NCBI GenBank assembly: GCA_937899245.1
Contig: CALDKB010000032.1
Coordinates: forward strand, 1 to 8,759
Length of the DNA stretch: 8,759 bases
Reading direction: 5' to 3'
Source of the DNA: an uncultured Bacteroidales bacterium
GTDB taxonomy: Bacteria; Bacteroidota; Bacteroidia; Bacteroidales; ML635J-15
Shown here: piece by piece, positions 1 through 6,522 of the stretch
How the letters are laid out: each line of letters starts with the position of its first letter
How positions within the stretch are numbered: position 1 is the first letter of the stretch
Program-made: the position numbers and the translations under genes
Notes under the pieces: model-generated
What the model saw: the letters and a program-made list of their open reading frames with translations, nothing else
Told to the model about the DNA's origin: nothing
Database searches by the model: none

Positions 1-89
1 CCAGTTTCCAAAGTTTCGCGAAACATCTCAAAGTCAACTGCTTGAGATAGTTTTGGCAATGGATTGCCGATTTTATTCAACTTGCTCAT
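1..89 (-). CDS. IS5-family transposase, N-terminal fragment (cut by window edge)
   Basis: The reading frame starts at an ATG (bases 87-89) and stays open to base 1, giving about 29 residues that begin MSKLNKIGNPLPKLSQAVDF and continue EMFRETLET. This matches the usual opening of IS5-family DDE transposases in Bacteroidota: a short basic start, then a 'GNPLPKL...VDFE.FR..LE' segment. The DDE catalytic domain would lie outside the window, so activity cannot be judged. The frame was called from the sequence because it is too short and truncated for a routine ORF call. It lies 65 bases beyond the stop of the DUF234 ATPase gene, on the same strand. The IS end and its terminal inverted repeat should lie within about bases 90-154, but with only one end visible I cannot place it. 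Confidence 0.72.
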   Translation of the reverse strand, partial: MSKLNKIGNPLPKLSQAVDFEMFRETLET

Positions 90-154
90 GTTAAAATGGG
101 AAGACTAATTCATTGTATGAAGTGGCAGCCGACTTATAATGTCTTTTAGTTAGG

Positions 155-1468
155 TTATATCATATCTTTCATTGATAGTCCAATCAAATCGACATCGTAT
201 CCCTTCAAATACTTTCTTATGTGCTGGTACTTTTCTTCAAACTCCTTTGACTTATATTTTTCTGGATTTCGCTTGACTTCGGCAACAACGGCGTGATGGT
301 CCAAATCCTCAAGTGCAATAAGGTCAATTTCATTTTTACCTTGGCTGTCCCACCATTGCGAAACCTCTGTTACTCGTTCTTTTTCACCATACATCTGCCT
401 GAAATACTTTTCCAGCACCAAACCGCTAAACTGCGTATAATCTTTGCGTATCGCTTCTTCCAAAAGGTTGAATTTGCCAAGTTCCACGTATGAACGATTG
501 CTTTCAACGAATCTGAACCAGAACATCAGGAAGCAATCATCTATATAAAACTTAACGCCCTGACTATTAGGTTTAGCCCACATTGGTCTGCGTTTCTTGA
601 TTAGCGAATATTCGTTTTCCAAAGTGTCAAGATAGCGGCCTGTATTTTTCTCGATTACACTGTCAATTTCCGACTGGCTAGTCATTCCCGATGCGATGAG
701 CTGCAATATGCTGTAATAAATTTGGAATTTGCGTCCAAACTCCCCAACAAGCAGTTCCGTGCCTTCTTCCAGAAATATGCTCGACGGACGGCAAACATCG
801 CGTATCATATCTTCCCAAGTTTTACACCCATCATCCATCAGTTGTGCCACATACTTTGCAACTCCGCCAGTAATGGCATATAGCATAAGCAAATCCTCTG
901 GAGTGAAATTAGGATTGTAGTCGTGGAGAATTTGCTTTAGTACCGAAGTAGAGAAAGGTTTGAGGTCGATTCTTGCGGTTTTTCGTCCGAAGAGCGGCTC
1001 GTTTCTGTCCTCAAATATTCTTTTCATCATGTTGTAGATGCTACCGCAAGCGATAAGGTGAATGTGGGCTTCGGACTGATGCTTGTCCCATACGCGCTGA
1101 ATGTCACTGATAATGCCATCCCCAATGTCAGACAAGCGTTGAAACTCGTCAATTATGACGGTTGTTTTATGCTGTTTGCTATATATGAGAATTTCTTCCA
1201 AAAGCGTAGCAAAAGAAGAAATCTGTCCGTGAACGTGCAATCCCAGAACCGATTCTACCTGTTTCTGAAAATCCAAGCACTGTATTTGTTCGGCCTTTTT
1301 CCCGATGAAAAAATAAAGGTATGGGCGTTCTTTTAAGGCTTCAGTCATCAATGTGGTTTTTCCAGTACGCCTACGTCCCATCAGTACGGTAAACTGAGCA
1401 GTATTGTTTGCCATATCGTCAAGTCTTTGCAACTCCTTGATTTCCTTTTCTCTATCGTAGAATTTCAT
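155..1468 (-). CDS. ATP-binding protein, ATPase_2 (archaeal-type) with C-terminal DUF234 nuclease-like domain
   Basis: A 437-residue protein with an N-terminal P-loop ATPase. Walker A is GRRRTGKTT (residues 31-39) and Walker B is TVIIDEFQRL (about 103-112, with D107 and E108). A 'LIACGS' sensor-like strand lies at about 138-143. Residues about 245-295 look like a winged helix (QLIASGMTSQSEID...), as in the archaeal-type ATPase_2/DUF234 family. The C-terminal part has a PD-(D/E)xK-like signature: NEIDLIA (D382) followed by AVVAEVKR (E397, K399), typical of DUF234. Length and domain order are normal, and the ending LIGLSMKDMI looks natural. The start is the ATG at 1466-1468, just ahead of the ATPase fold (MKFYDREKEIKEL). 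The gene appears to have its own promoter and a palindromic element in its leader. Its function is not established; family members have been discussed as mobile-element or toxin-like ATPases, and no substrate can be read from the sequence. Confidence 0.9.
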   Translation of the reverse strand: MKFYDREKEIKELQRLDDMANNTAQFTVLMGRRRTGKTTLMTEALKERPYLYFFIGKKAEQIQCLDFQKQVESVLGLHVHGQISSFATLLEEILIYSKQHKTTVIIDEFQRLSDIGDGIISDIQRVWDKHQSEAHIHLIACGSIYNMMKRIFEDRNEPLFGRKTARIDLKPFSTSVLKQILHDYNPNFTPEDLLMLYAITGGVAKYVAQLMDDGCKTWEDMIRDVCRPSSIFLEEGTELLVGEFGRKFQIYYSILQLIASGMTSQSEIDSVIEKNTGRYLDTLENEYSLIKKRRPMWAKPNSQGVKFYIDDCFLMFWFRFVESNRSYVELGKFNLLEEAIRKDYTQFSGLVLEKYFRQMYGEKERVTEVSQWWDSQGKNEIDLIALEDLDHHAVVAEVKRNPEKYKSKEFEEKYQHIRKYLKGYDVDLIGLSMKDMI

Positions 1469-1470
1469 TC

Positions 1471-1492
1471 TTTACAAATTTGTAAATTACAA
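1471..1492. promoter_or_regulatory. Overlapping palindromes in the leader of the DUF234 ATPase gene (operator candidate)
   Basis: Bases 1471-1486 read TTTACAAATTTGTAAA, a perfect 16-base palindrome. It overlaps a second one at 1478-1492, TTTGTAA-A-TTACAAA, so three copies of a TTTACAAA-like half-site alternate in orientation. The element sits between the proposed promoter and the start codon, 2 bases upstream of the ATG. That position suits a repressor operator or a hairpin that hides the start. The perfect symmetry is seen directly; the regulatory role is inferred. The encoded ATPase has a probable winged-helix segment, so autoregulation is possible. Confidence 0.45.
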
Positions 1493-1509
1493 ATAATTAA
1501 ATTTTAAGA

Positions 1510-1517
1510 CAAAGGTA
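1510..1517 (-). promoter_or_regulatory. Candidate -7 box of a Bacteroidota promoter for the DUF234 ATPase gene
   Basis: On the minus strand the bases read TACCTTTG, matching the Bacteroidota -7 consensus TAnnTTTG. They lie about 41 bases upstream of the ATG. The expected -33 TTTG box is weak: about 20 bases upstream I see only an AGTT-like sequence. The predicted transcript start falls just upstream of the palindrome at 1471-1492. Confidence 0.45.
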
Positions 1518-1619
1518 ATAAACATTTTGATACTGCTTAACTTTTGATGGATTTTTTTGTTATATATATGACGAGAAATCAAAAAACACTTCCGCTGGGC
1601 GGGGAAATATTCATCAGGT

Positions 1620-1657
1620 AAGAAAAAGAAAGCCTACGCTGAAATTGGGCGTAGGCT
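1620..1657 (-). terminator. Rho-independent terminator of the DUF262 operon
   Basis: Bases 1631-1639 (AGCCTACGC) and 1649-1657 (GCGTAGGCT) form a perfect 9-base-pair, GC-rich stem with a 9-base loop. Read on the minus strand, the stem is followed at once by a T-rich tract (TTCTTTTTCTT, bases 1630-1620). It lies about 57 bases past the stop of the 801-residue DUF262 protein and is the natural end of that transcript. Its core is related to a second stem-loop near 6262-6280. Confidence 0.75.
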
Positions 1658-1713
1658 AGAGAAATGTGTTGCTATTTGGGCAATGTTTAATGAATGTCTT
1701 CAGGTTCGGAGGG

Positions 1714-4119
1714 TTATGCTTGGGCAATGAGTTTTTCAAGTTCTTGTTTGAATGATTCTGTGGTTGTATTTTCATAAACCCGAAAGCAATAATACATATC
1801 TTCATCTGTTTTTATATCTGCTGATGGATTAGGACGTTTCTTATAATCAGCCCAATCATCTTCCATTAAATAAACATCAAGTTGCTTTTCGTTAGGATTG
1901 CCCCACCATTGGAAATAATGGTTGTTGTATTTGAAATCAACATTCTTCTCCACACATTTATAATATCGACAATTCTCTATACTATTTTTTTTACAATAGT
2001 CGATAATATTATCGAATTTTAGTTGCGCTAAAATAGGATTTAGTACAATTTGATAAGATGGATACCCACTTTGCCATATAGCGTGGTAATTGTGATATGT
2101 CCTGCGCATCCAAGCACCAGGCATATTATTGCACACATAATCCATCAATTCGTCATCAACAATGTTCTTTATTAATGGTTCCCTAATTCTTTCTATGCTT
2201 TTTTTCGTTGTTTCAATAGTCACTCCCGTACCCATTATTGCATCAACGGCATTTTTCCAATTATTAGAAACTAAAATGCGTTTCCAATGAACAGCATCAT
2301 TTGAAAATTCAAAATGCCGCCATATTTTATTCCAGAAATCATCACAATTTGCCATTAATGATTTCATTAATAAGGCATTGGACTTGAATTTTTCTTTTCC
2401 GTCTTTTACTCCATTTTTGTCAAAATACTCTTGTGCATTTATCCATTTTGTGTCAAAATGCTCCCAATCATCTCCAATATATTCTTTGGTGAACAAGAAT
2501 CTAATTGCACCTTTGAAAAATGCAGTTTTTTCTGCGTCAATGATTATATCTTCCCAAGTATCATAAGAAGTTTCATCCTTTTTTTTAGATTTCCCTTCAT
2601 ATTTGCGAGGGGTGCCGTTTTTATCAAGAATTTGTTTGGCTTTTGCGATTTCCTCTGCAACTTGCTCTTTGGCATGATATTGATTTCCCAACTCAAAATT
2701 ATCAAATTCATTAGCCAAAGAATTATATATTGTACTGCATTTTGCTGAAAGTTTTTCAATCAATCTTAAAGCTGCATGATAAGGCTCTGAACTATCTATT
2801 GTTGAATTCTCAATAATGTTCCAAACAACTCGCATCCATTGAGACAATGGTGTTGGTCTTGTTTCTCTTTTAAAGTCTGTTGCAAAATACTTCATCAAAG
2901 CATAAAAAGCCACACGAGAAGGATACGTTTCTCTATTATTATTGTTTTTATCTCCATAATAAAGATTCCATTGTAACTTTTCTTTATCACGATTCCAAAC
3001 CGCTTGACAATCTTTTTTTATACTATTATCTTTTTCACATAAAGCATCGCATATATTAAATAATGGAGTTAAACATTTGTCAATGCCACATTTTTCAATA
3101 ATACCTTGATATATATCAAATGAAACAAAGTCATCTTTTGTTGGATATAATGGCATTTCCTTCTGAATTCTTGTATTAAACACATCTACATCTTTATTTT
3201 CTTCTGTATTTGCATACCAACATCTCCAAACATTCATAAAGTGACGGTTGAAGAAACTCATCATCAAAGTATCTGGTAGTTCTTTTTCTGTTTTGCCTTC
3301 GTTCGCAACATTCCAAAACAAATCCAACCATGTGCCATCAATGCCAGTATATTTTTCTTGAGAACTGTCATATTTACCTTCTAAACTGCTTAACAAGTCA
3401 CTGTTTTTCGCTTTAAGATATTGCTCCAAACTAGCCTTGAAGTTCTCAAATGGTGTAAGTTGCTTGCCACGAGCATTCATTTTTACATATGTTTCATCGG
3501 AAAGTTTATGCTCGCCCATATCAACAAAATGAAATGTGATTGGGCAGTTGCAACCACTTGTTAGTTTCTCGGCAAATGTTTTGAAATCGGCTTCGTTTCT
3601 CATTTGGCAATGAATTTCATCAAGCATAGTAAGCATACCCATTACAGTTGGATCTTTTTCCCAGTCAGGATAGAACCACGATTGATTTTTTATATTGTCC
3701 GTTAATGAAATGCCAGATATAATTTTCTCTTGCACCAATTTCTCACAAAATTCCCTTGAAGACTGCCGTGTGGCATAAGAAAATCTGCCGAGTATGCCTC
3801 TGCAAGAGCAATTATCTTTATGGTTGCAACCTGATTCAGACTGGCATTTTTCAAATACATATTTATGAAATAAGAACAATGTTGTCAGTCGTTGTTGTCC
3901 GTCGAATGGTATGAATTTATTGTCGTCAACTCGTCCATAAACAAAATCGAAAAACAACGGTTCACTATTCTTAACTGCATCAATCATTTTTGATACAAGA
4001 GATTTTCTGACATCTGCTGCTTTTGCATTTTCGCGACCTTGCGCATAATCTCTTTGAATGATTGGTATTTCTATCTGATATTTGCTAATCAACTGATAGA
4101 ATGAATATATATCGTTCAT
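1714..4119 (-). CDS. DUF262 protein lacking a recognisable HNH domain (second gene of paired DUF262 operon)
   Basis: An 801-residue protein. The N-terminal DUF262 (ParB/Srx-like, GmrS-type) module shows IPIIQRDYAQGR (residues 18-29), FDGQQRLTT (72-80) and MNARGKQLTPFENFKASL (214-231); these correspond to the IPxYQRxY, DGQQR and LNsrG..Lt..E signatures. A Cys/His cluster (C92, C98, H100, C104, C106) is inserted after the DGQQR helix and could bind a metal. The middle carries the '...EEIAKAKQIL...WEDIIIDAEKTAFFKGAIRFLF' type of segment that I associate with long DUF262 proteins. The C-terminal region, rich in Trp and Tyr, matches nothing I can name, and I see no DUF1524 His-...-Asn signature. 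The start codon lies 3 bases past the stop of the upstream DUF262/HNH gene, so the two are almost certainly co-transcribed and probably act together. By analogy with GmrSD and SspE, a role in restricting foreign DNA is likely but unproven. Confidence 0.88.
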   Translation of the reverse strand: MNDIYSFYQLISKYQIEIPIIQRDYAQGRENAKAADVRKSLVSKMIDAVKNSEPLFFDFVYGRVDDNKFIPFDGQQRLTTLFLFHKYVFEKCQSESGCNHKDNCSCRGILGRFSYATRQSSREFCEKLVQEKIISGISLTDNIKNQSWFYPDWEKDPTVMGMLTMLDEIHCQMRNEADFKTFAEKLTSGCNCPITFHFVDMGEHKLSDETYVKMNARGKQLTPFENFKASLEQYLKAKNSDLLSSLEGKYDSSQEKYTGIDGTWLDLFWNVANEGKTEKELPDTLMMSFFNRHFMNVWRCWYANTEENKDVDVFNTRIQKEMPLYPTKDDFVSFDIYQGIIEKCGIDKCLTPLFNICDALCEKDNSIKKDCQAVWNRDKEKLQWNLYYGDKNNNNRETYPSRVAFYALMKYFATDFKRETRPTPLSQWMRVVWNIIENSTIDSSEPYHAALRLIEKLSAKCSTIYNSLANEFDNFELGNQYHAKEQVAEEIAKAKQILDKNGTPRKYEGKSKKKDETSYDTWEDIIIDAEKTAFFKGAIRFLFTKEYIGDDWEHFDTKWINAQEYFDKNGVKDGKEKFKSNALLMKSLMANCDDFWNKIWRHFEFSNDAVHWKRILVSNNWKNAVDAIMGTGVTIETTKKSIERIREPLIKNIVDDELMDYVCNNMPGAWMRRTYHNYHAIWQSGYPSYQIVLNPILAQLKFDNIIDYCKKNSIENCRYYKCVEKNVDFKYNNHYFQWWGNPNEKQLDVYLMEDDWADYKKRPNPSADIKTDEDMYYCFRVYENTTTESFKQELEKLIAQA

Positions 4120-4122
4120 TTT

Positions 4123-6006
4123 TTATTCTCCTTTCTTTTTTACACCGTATTTGAATTCATCATTCTCATTTTGCAGAATTGCTTCAAGTTGCAAGTATGC
4201 CGCAACCACTTTTGTCATTGCAGTAACATACTCTACTCCTGCTTGTTCGTCCCATAGTAGTGGGTTTGGTGAATTTGGCGAATAATGCTTGAAAAACACA
4301 TTTCGTGTGCATATCGGCACAAACAATGATTCGGTTTCAACATTTTCGTATTCAGCCAATTTTGCTCTCTTTTCTGGATATAGTTTATTGTTAAAGGCTG
4401 CGTTTTTGTCACCTTGCAAAAGTGCCATATTGGTTAGATGGTCATCTTTCTCAAAATCTGACGAGAATGTTACAATTCCATTATTATCATTCTTATGAAT
4501 AGGCTTTCCCATAAATGCACCCATAATTGCCTTGTATGTGTCAGCGTCAAGAGTTTCACTTGAATTTTTGTCATTCAAATACATATTGAGTTCTTCAATG
4601 CCATTTACCGAGATAGTTTTCAAACACTCCTTTATAGTTTTGAATTCTTCTTGATCCCAATTTGCTTCTTTCTCATTTTGGGCGTGAATGTGTTCCAATG
4701 ACCACTTCTTTATTGCTGCTTCATAGTGCTTTTTAAATGGATAACGGGACACTTCACTAACTTGGTTTTGAGTAGTAGCAAGATTGAATAACAACAAAAT
4801 ATTGTGAATTTCATTATTATTTTTTCGATACTCCCAATTTGCAAAATTTACTTCATGCTGGTTGCTGTTAATTCCTATTGATTGCTGACAACGTTCAATC
4901 AAAGAAGATAGTAATTCATCTTTGGGCTTGTCTGCATCCCATAGCAAGTTACGAAGCATTGTCATTTTGTTCTCTCCTTTCAAATTCATTAAATAACCCA
5001 CGTAATGGTATAATTTTCTGTCATCGTACCACGCTTTCATTATACGGAAGAATCTTTGAATGTTGCGCCATTGTTTTTCCCAACCTTCTTCTACAATATA
5101 TTTTGAATAAGTTGAGAATATAAAGTAATCATTTAGCTTCTGTTCCTTTTCTATTTCATATTTGCAATTGCCTTCATTAGTTTTTTCGCAACGCAAAATC
5201 ATTTCCAACAGGAAGTCGATTCGTGTACAGTTGAATCTTGCATCTTCTGGTTCTGGATTGATAAAATACCAAAATGAATCGTCGTGAAGAGTTTGCTCTA
5301 TTCTATCCCATTCCCCTGCCATTTCCAATTGTTTCAACCTTAAAGCATCAGCATTCATTCCTTTGAAATTGTCATCTTTCAGCAAAAGTGCTTTTACCAA
5401 TTCAGCATTACTCAATGATATTTTACCCGAATTAAGGCGTTTGAAAACCTCATAGGCATCGTCTTGTGTTTCATACCAAATTACTTTGCATGAGTTTTTT
5501 AGTTTCTCAGCAAAACTATTTTTCAAATTGTCCTTATAATTTATGACAACCTTTTTCGTTGAAAGCATAAAATGGAAATCAATATTCGATTCTGTTGAGT
5601 TGTCTTTAATAATATCCTTCAAAAAAGATTCGCTATTTGGCCTTGTTTGATATTGAATAGTAGGGAATTCCCCAGTATCAGTCATTATCTTTAGAATAAT
5701 ATAAATAGTCGTCAATCGTTGTTGACCATCTATAACTTCAAACCAATCTTTTTTATCAGATTCTTTTCCCAAACGAGAATCATTTTCGTCCATTTTTCTA
5801 ACAACCAAAGGTTGCAAACAGTACCATGTCTCCTCGTTAGAATCTTTGACCTTTTCTGGTATAAACTCATTCACATCATTCAGCAAATCCTTAACCTGCT
5901 GTTCTGTCCACCTATACCCTCGTTGATAACTCGGAATAAAGAACTTCATTCCAAGAAGTTCGCTTACAGATTTTAATTCAATCTTATTCTCTGCCTTTTC
6001 TGCCAT
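4123..6006 (-). CDS. DUF262 + DUF1524 (HNH) protein, GmrSD-like type IV restriction enzyme homologue
   Basis: A 627-residue protein. The N-terminal DUF262 module has IPSYQRGYRW (24-33), EVIDGQQRLTT (90-100) and FKRLNSGKISLSNAELVKAL (188-207), all signature elements of the GmrS-like fold that binds and hydrolyses nucleotides in characterised relatives. The C-terminal part matches DUF1524/GmrD, a His-Asn-His-type nuclease: WSLEHIHAQ (435-443, with H439) and later LTNMALLQGDKNAAFNNKLYPEKR (positions 524-547, with N526, N535, N539 and K546), which parallels the usual 'GNLTLL...N...N..F..K' block. The usual EHIxPQ motif reads EHIHAQ here. GmrSD enzymes cut modified (glucosylated) phage DNA and SspE acts with phosphorothioate modification; the target here is unknown. 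It is the first gene of a two-gene operon, 3 bases before the second DUF262 gene. The start ATG at 6004-6006 gives a normal N-terminus. Confidence 0.9.
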   Translation of the reverse strand: MAEKAENKIELKSVSELLGMKFFIPSYQRGYRWTEQQVKDLLNDVNEFIPEKVKDSNEETWYCLQPLVVRKMDENDSRLGKESDKKDWFEVIDGQQRLTTIYIILKIMTDTGEFPTIQYQTRPNSESFLKDIIKDNSTESNIDFHFMLSTKKVVINYKDNLKNSFAEKLKNSCKVIWYETQDDAYEVFKRLNSGKISLSNAELVKALLLKDDNFKGMNADALRLKQLEMAGEWDRIEQTLHDDSFWYFINPEPEDARFNCTRIDFLLEMILRCEKTNEGNCKYEIEKEQKLNDYFIFSTYSKYIVEEGWEKQWRNIQRFFRIMKAWYDDRKLYHYVGYLMNLKGENKMTMLRNLLWDADKPKDELLSSLIERCQQSIGINSNQHEVNFANWEYRKNNNEIHNILLLFNLATTQNQVSEVSRYPFKKHYEAAIKKWSLEHIHAQNEKEANWDQEEFKTIKECLKTISVNGIEELNMYLNDKNSSETLDADTYKAIMGAFMGKPIHKNDNNGIVTFSSDFEKDDHLTNMALLQGDKNAAFNNKLYPEKRAKLAEYENVETESLFVPICTRNVFFKHYSPNSPNPLLWDEQAGVEYVTAMTKVVAAYLQLEAILQNENDEFKYGVKKKGE

Positions 6007-6309
6007 ATTTTAGCATTTTTAATTACAAAAACTTTTCCAATCATTCTCCTCCTCCTCTGCCGAAGTCCATTTAAACAGATTCCGAGAAAAACGACCTGTA
6101 AATTTAATCTATTAATTCCATTTTACATACATCATCCACCAACTATTTTCGATAGAAATTCACCTTTGCTATACCATAAATTACATCTCGTGATAGTTAA
6201 GTAATATAGTTTCAATATTATAGCTTGTTCAAAACTTTTTCCAGCAAAGAAAAGCTATAGATACGCCAAAATTGGGCGTAGATTTTAGAAAAAAAATGTT
6301 GCCTTTTTT
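6007..6309. other. Intergenic leader ahead of the DUF262 operon, no intact gene
   Basis: About 300 A/T-rich bases without a convincing gene. No TAnnTTTG box is found on the minus strand here, so the operon probably depends on the promoter inside repeat copy A, which would give a leader of about 360 bases. A 29-codon frame without a start (6019-6108, minus) and a short stem-loop (6262-6280) are the only structures I can point to. Confidence 0.5.
6019..6108 (-). pseudogene. Possible relic reading frame (no start codon)
   Basis: Between two in-frame stops the minus strand encodes 29 residues of protein-like composition, including GRFSRNLFKWTSAEEEENDW, with no ATG, GTG or TTG start in the frame except an internal CTG. 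It could be the tail of a decayed gene displaced when the DUF262 cassette arrived, or chance. I do not recognise the peptide. Confidence 0.15.
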
Positions 6310-6310
6310 G
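6241..6310. repeat. Stem-loop sequence related to the operon terminator (right-hand copy)
   Basis: Bases 6262-6267 (TACGCC) and 6275-6280 (GGCGTA) form a 6-base-pair stem with a 7-base loop. The core AAATTGGGCGTAG (6269-6281) is identical to 1642-1654 in the terminator downstream of the DUF262 operon. The flanks, with AGAAA-rich sequence followed by TGTTGC, are also alike on both sides. The two copies have the same orientation and bracket the DUF262 operon. The stem is shorter than in the left copy and lacks a clean U tract, so terminator function is doubtful here. Confidence 0.5.
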
Positions 6311-6464
6311 CCATTTTTCAACCTTTTGAAAATAAACACGTTGACATTTTTCGGGGCGACTTTTCGGTGCAAAGATACACTTTTCGGGGTGACTTTTGCA
6401 AGAAAGAGGATAAAAATTTATGTCGGTAGCTTTACAAATAGCAGTACTTCTGTCTTCGCAAAAC
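6310..6464. repeat. Regulatory repeat block, copy A (two 33-base units)
   Basis: This block aligns with copy B (about 7870-8064) over its whole length, with high identity from the CGGTGCAAAGATACAC core to the TTCGCAAAA end. It contains the 17-mer TTTTCGGGGCGACTTTT at 6348-6364 and a variant with one change (GGGGTGAC) at 6381-6397, spaced 33 bases apart. It also holds a 7-base-pair inverted repeat at 6315-6332 (TTTTCAA-CCTT-TTGAAAA). Copy B has one more unit. Reading frames through the block on either strand only translate the repeat and are not genes. Confidence 0.85.
6370..6401 (-). promoter_or_regulatory. Bacteroidota promoter within repeat copy A, probably serving the DUF262 operon
   Basis: The minus strand reads TTG (6401-6399), then 21 bases, then TATCTTTG (6377-6370). 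This is a good match to the -33/-7 promoter of Bacteroidota. The next gene downstream is the DUF262/HNH gene, whose ATG is about 360 bases away. A 17-mer operator candidate fills the spacer between the boxes. Confidence 0.55.
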
Positions 6465-6470
6465 AGCACC

Positions 6471-6497
6471 AGATGCTGAAACAAGTTCAGCATGACG
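6471..6497. repeat. Short palindromic dispersed repeat
   Basis: ATGCTGAA (6473-6480) and TTCAGCAT (6486-6493) form a perfect 8-base-pair hairpin around ACAAG. I recognise the sequence around it, GTCATGCTGAACTTGTTTCA on the minus strand, as a hairpin found scattered between genes in many bacterial genomes. It lies about 30 bases past the stop of the DUF4143 ATPase gene. It may stabilise or end that transcript, although there is no adjacent T tract. Confidence 0.6.
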
Positions 6498-6522
6498 AGT
6501 GCCGTTTTTGCTGATTCTCGAT

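Noticed and set aside
2378..2759. Short frames on both strands inside the 801-residue DUF262 gene
   Set aside because: They lie fully within a gene with strong family motifs and have low-complexity or implausible composition.
6007..6300. A separate promoter just ahead of the DUF262/HNH gene
   Set aside because: I checked each TTTG on the minus strand here; none is preceded by TA at the right distance.
6218..6514. Frames of 80-91 codons on both strands in the 6007-6522 gap
   Set aside because: They run through repeat copy A and the dispersed hairpin, and both strands are open only because of the repeat; no family resemblance.
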